A stretch of 64,000 nucleotides of DNA from positions 5,602,029 through 5,666,028 of the forward strand of contig NZ_CP007440.1 of NCBI RefSeq assembly GCF_001579845.1. The letters are read 5' to 3'. Position 1 is the stretch's first letter; each line of letters opens with the position of its first letter. A model generated the notes under the pieces. That model did no database searches. It saw only the letters and a list, made by a program, of their open reading frames with translations, and had not been told where the DNA came from. This DNA comes from Rhodoplanes sp. Z2-YC6860 (GTDB taxonomy: Bacteria > Pseudomonadota > Alphaproteobacteria > Rhizobiales > Xanthobacteraceae). Made by a program: the position numbers and the translations under genes. This document shows positions 63,101 to 64,000 of this stretch, one piece after another.

Positions 63101-64000
63101 CCTCAACGCCATCTCCAACGGCGTCAGCACCACGCTCAAGCAGAACGCCACCGATGTCGAGCGCACGCTCACCGCGGTGTCGGCGGGCGTCAGCAACGTT
63201 CTCAAGCAGAACGCCGGCGACGTCGAGCGCACTCTCCTTGGCGTCAGCGCCGAGGTGGCCCGCAGCTTCGTCGGCAAGGCCGAAGAGATCAGCCAGCAGG
63301 TCTCCGGCCGTGCGCTGGAGATGACCAAGGTGCTCGACGCCAACTCCTCGACGCTCCTTGCCGCGCTGAGCGGCAAGAGCAAGGAGTTCTCGACCGAGGT
63401 CATCAAGGCGACCGACCATGCGGTGAAGTCGATCGAAGCCCAGGGCTTCAACTTCACGCGCACCATGATGGACAACAGCGAGCAGATCGCCCGCCTCGTC
63501 AACGAGGCTACGCAGAACTCGACCAGCACGGTCAATCGCACGCTGAAGGAGTTCCAGGACAGCACCCAGTCCGTGATCGATCAGTCGCGGCAGATCACCG
63601 CGACGAGCGTCTCCGAGATGATGGAGACGCACAACATGCTGCGCACCGACACCACGACCCTGTTCGAGCGGCTCCGCGAAGCCAACATCCTCCTCCAAGA
63701 GGTGTTGAGCGGCGCCCACGAGAACATGAGCGCGGTCGAGAACACGCTGGTCAGCCGCGTGTCCGAGTTCGTGGCCACCATGAACGAGGTGTCGGAGAAG
63801 GCCGGCCTCAGCAGCACGCAGGTCGACCAGCACATCAGCGCGTTCAACACCGTAACCAACAAGGCGCTGGAGGATCTCAGCGGGCTCGCCACGCAGTTCG
63901 AGGCTCATGGCCGCGGACTGGTCGAGGCGGTGGCGCTGATCGATCAGAGCAACCGCCGCACCGAGGGCACCTTCGCCGAGCGGCGCGCCTCGATCGAGCA
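60165..64000 (+). CDS. giant membrane-anchored coiled-coil protein (5' part, runs off the window)
   Basis: At least 1278 residues, open to the right edge. A charged, disordered N-terminus (1-95) leads to two membrane segments (about 98-121 and 136-159; cytosolic N- and C-sides predicted). From 160 onward it is helical and rich in Ala, Thr, Glu and Val, with degenerate heptads and 11/22-residue repeats (R-F-E-N-L-W-x-G-R modules near residues 800 and 890; KQNATDVERTL units at 970-1035). It looks like a polar-organiser or structural coiled-coil and is superficially apolipoprotein- or MCP-like. No kinase, MCP hairpin tip or enzymatic motif is visible. Function unknown. Confidence 0.8.
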   Translation, partial: MATNPKKAKDPTDTALNAIQEVLGANEQPSSARSDATADQPQSPRERRASRQTPSADKGLFEGSDSNDLRSGQQAANDDRQSIGQILQTLQRRPPKTSYFVATLFAFAWVIGGSVLAFLFLPGLRDSLAHGAASIPAMFGFACFLLAPVLFFYVMAHMVWRAQELRVIAQSMASVAMKLAEPEEVARESMVSVGQAIRREVAAMGDGVERALARAAELEALVANEVSALERAYNDNEVRIRGLLETLAHQRDTLVGQAEQVRNAITGVHLDLSHDISSVSDHVAERVNESAQKIAGALTEKGEHITMALGRAGDAMIAALGERGGDLLERLERTSGETANAISNASDRLTSSLNFKTDHITEEFAGLTTNLAQMMEERLDEVTQGFTQKSTAVVQLMEDRSQQITETLVDTSSRLAESIATSGDEVNSTLKSTGDSLVLDLSLRGGDVVSKLEQTGERITETIVTRGDKVTETFRENAEHLASTVATQGDSVREMLAARLQAFEEMFSHGGAELAEKITRDSSTLGNLITRHLAEFDRTVKTYGGELVERLGQRTSEVGGAMREYIDGFDGKVSTKSTEVTATLDQRLARFQEALDSRTQTLNDALASRVMDIAKTLAEGGKEVVTALDKRISDVTGIINTRGQALAETVGTKIEQIDRALGTRAIEVSNNLDTRIGRFEQLLIGRAEHVTEQIEVRTKAAADALNSRIEQLATTIKVNTSDAAQSIGRAAAEAMQAVNQTTSAATQTIVQTRQHATESLTHTAGEAERSIGVLNETTERTLTGVTTGAETTLNKVFTHFENLWLGRTEAISGQIEQRTRQVTEALEHRMEQLSATITSNATTAVQALGNASSEAERTVTQATNAAERTLGAVSGESERAVSAVIGRFENLWTGRIDAINEHIDSRTRSAAEALDGRLSALAETIKTNSAEAIQAINRANVEATQAVANITGVTERSVVSVTGNVTNSFKQNATDLERALNAISNGVSTTLKQNATDVERTLTAVSAGVSNVLKQNAGDVERTLLGVSAEVARSFVGKAEEISQQVSGRALEMTKVLDANSSTLLAALSGKSKEFSTEVIKATDHAVKSIEAQGFNFTRTMMDNSEQIARLVNEATQNSTSTVNRTLKEFQDSTQSVIDQSRQITATSVSEMMETHNMLRTDTTTLFERLREANILLQEVLSGAHENMSAVENTLVSRVSEFVATMNEVSEKAGLSSTQVDQHISAFNTVTNKALEDLSGLATQFEAHGRGLVEAVALIDQSNRRTEGTFAERRASIE
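63072..63269 (+). repeat. three tandem 66-bp units coding 22-residue helical repeats
   Basis: Three consecutive units begin AAGCAGAACGCC and encode KQNA(T/G)D(L/V)ERxLxx(I/V)Sxx(V)xxxx. The 22-residue period is that of two 11-residue amphipathic turns. This is the cleanest repeat in the large coiled-coil gene. Confidence 0.8.

Overview
The window is a 64 kb, GC-rich chromosomal stretch from an alphaproteobacterium, most likely a Hyphomicrobiales member of the Bradyrhizobiaceae/Xanthobacteraceae type. The evidence is the flagellar regulators found only in this class (FliX, FlbT, FlaF, a FlgN/FlbY-like protein), an alpha-type DksA, candidate CtrA and sigma-54 sites, four tricarboxylate-receptor (Bug) binding proteins, and a REP-type inverted repeat of the kind common in this group. 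I see no rRNA or tRNA gene, no CRISPR array, no insertion sequence and no complete prophage. Genus-level placement is inference.

Layout. 1-6 kb: the end of a branched-chain amino-acid type binding protein, a FAD monooxygenase, and a leftward block of LysR regulator, Rieske oxygenase alpha and beta subunits, and a Bug receptor. 6-20.3 kb: dksA, then a flagellar island. fliX diverges from flgI-rod-binding protein-flgN-like, followed by a small unknown protein, a SPINDLY-type TPR/O-GlcNAc transferase-like protein, two tandem flagellins, flbT-flaF, and leftward flgE-flgK-flgL. 20.4-31.7 kb: msrB, a secreted M20 peptidase, MoxR ATPase plus rhodanese, an FAD oxidoreductase, a SixA-like phosphatase, a universal stress protein, an LssY_C protein, an MFS exporter and two Bug receptors. 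31.9-35.2 kb: a ParE-type toxin-antitoxin pair, then deacetylase-amidase-HD hydrolase, with the HD gene bracketed by 23-bp direct repeats.

35.2-37.8 kb: a histidine kinase and a response regulator with a LuxR-type helix-turn-helix, flanked on both sides by palindromes resembling lux boxes, each next to a very small gene. 38-43 kb: GntR plus quinone oxidoreductase, divergent from a Tat-type Bug receptor, RidA, RraA-like and cupin genes (a catabolic module of unknown substrate). 43-43.3 kb: a 24-codon ORF with a full-length perfect Shine-Dalgarno and a structured leader. 43.4-49.5 kb: a DUF6602-like nuclease fold, a DUF188 protein, a Gly/Ser-rich secreted protein, a CoxE-type VWA protein, a GGDEF protein with a degenerate receiver, and a polytopic membrane protein. 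49.6-59.6 kb: an SGNH hydrolase, a secreted unknown, a Tat-exported molybdenum hydroxylase with 2Fe-2S subunit and diheme cytochrome, ferredoxin-NADP reductase, a thioesterase, a REP element, a 2Fe-2S ferredoxin and an Hpt protein. 60.2-64 kb: the first 1278 codons of a very large membrane-anchored coiled-coil protein that runs off the window.

The most promising undescribed elements are the lux-box-flanked two-component system, the perfect-SD micro-ORF with competing leader hairpins, the glycosyltransferase-flagellin neighbourhood, and the direct-repeat-bracketed HD gene. All function calls come from reading the sequence. No database search was run.
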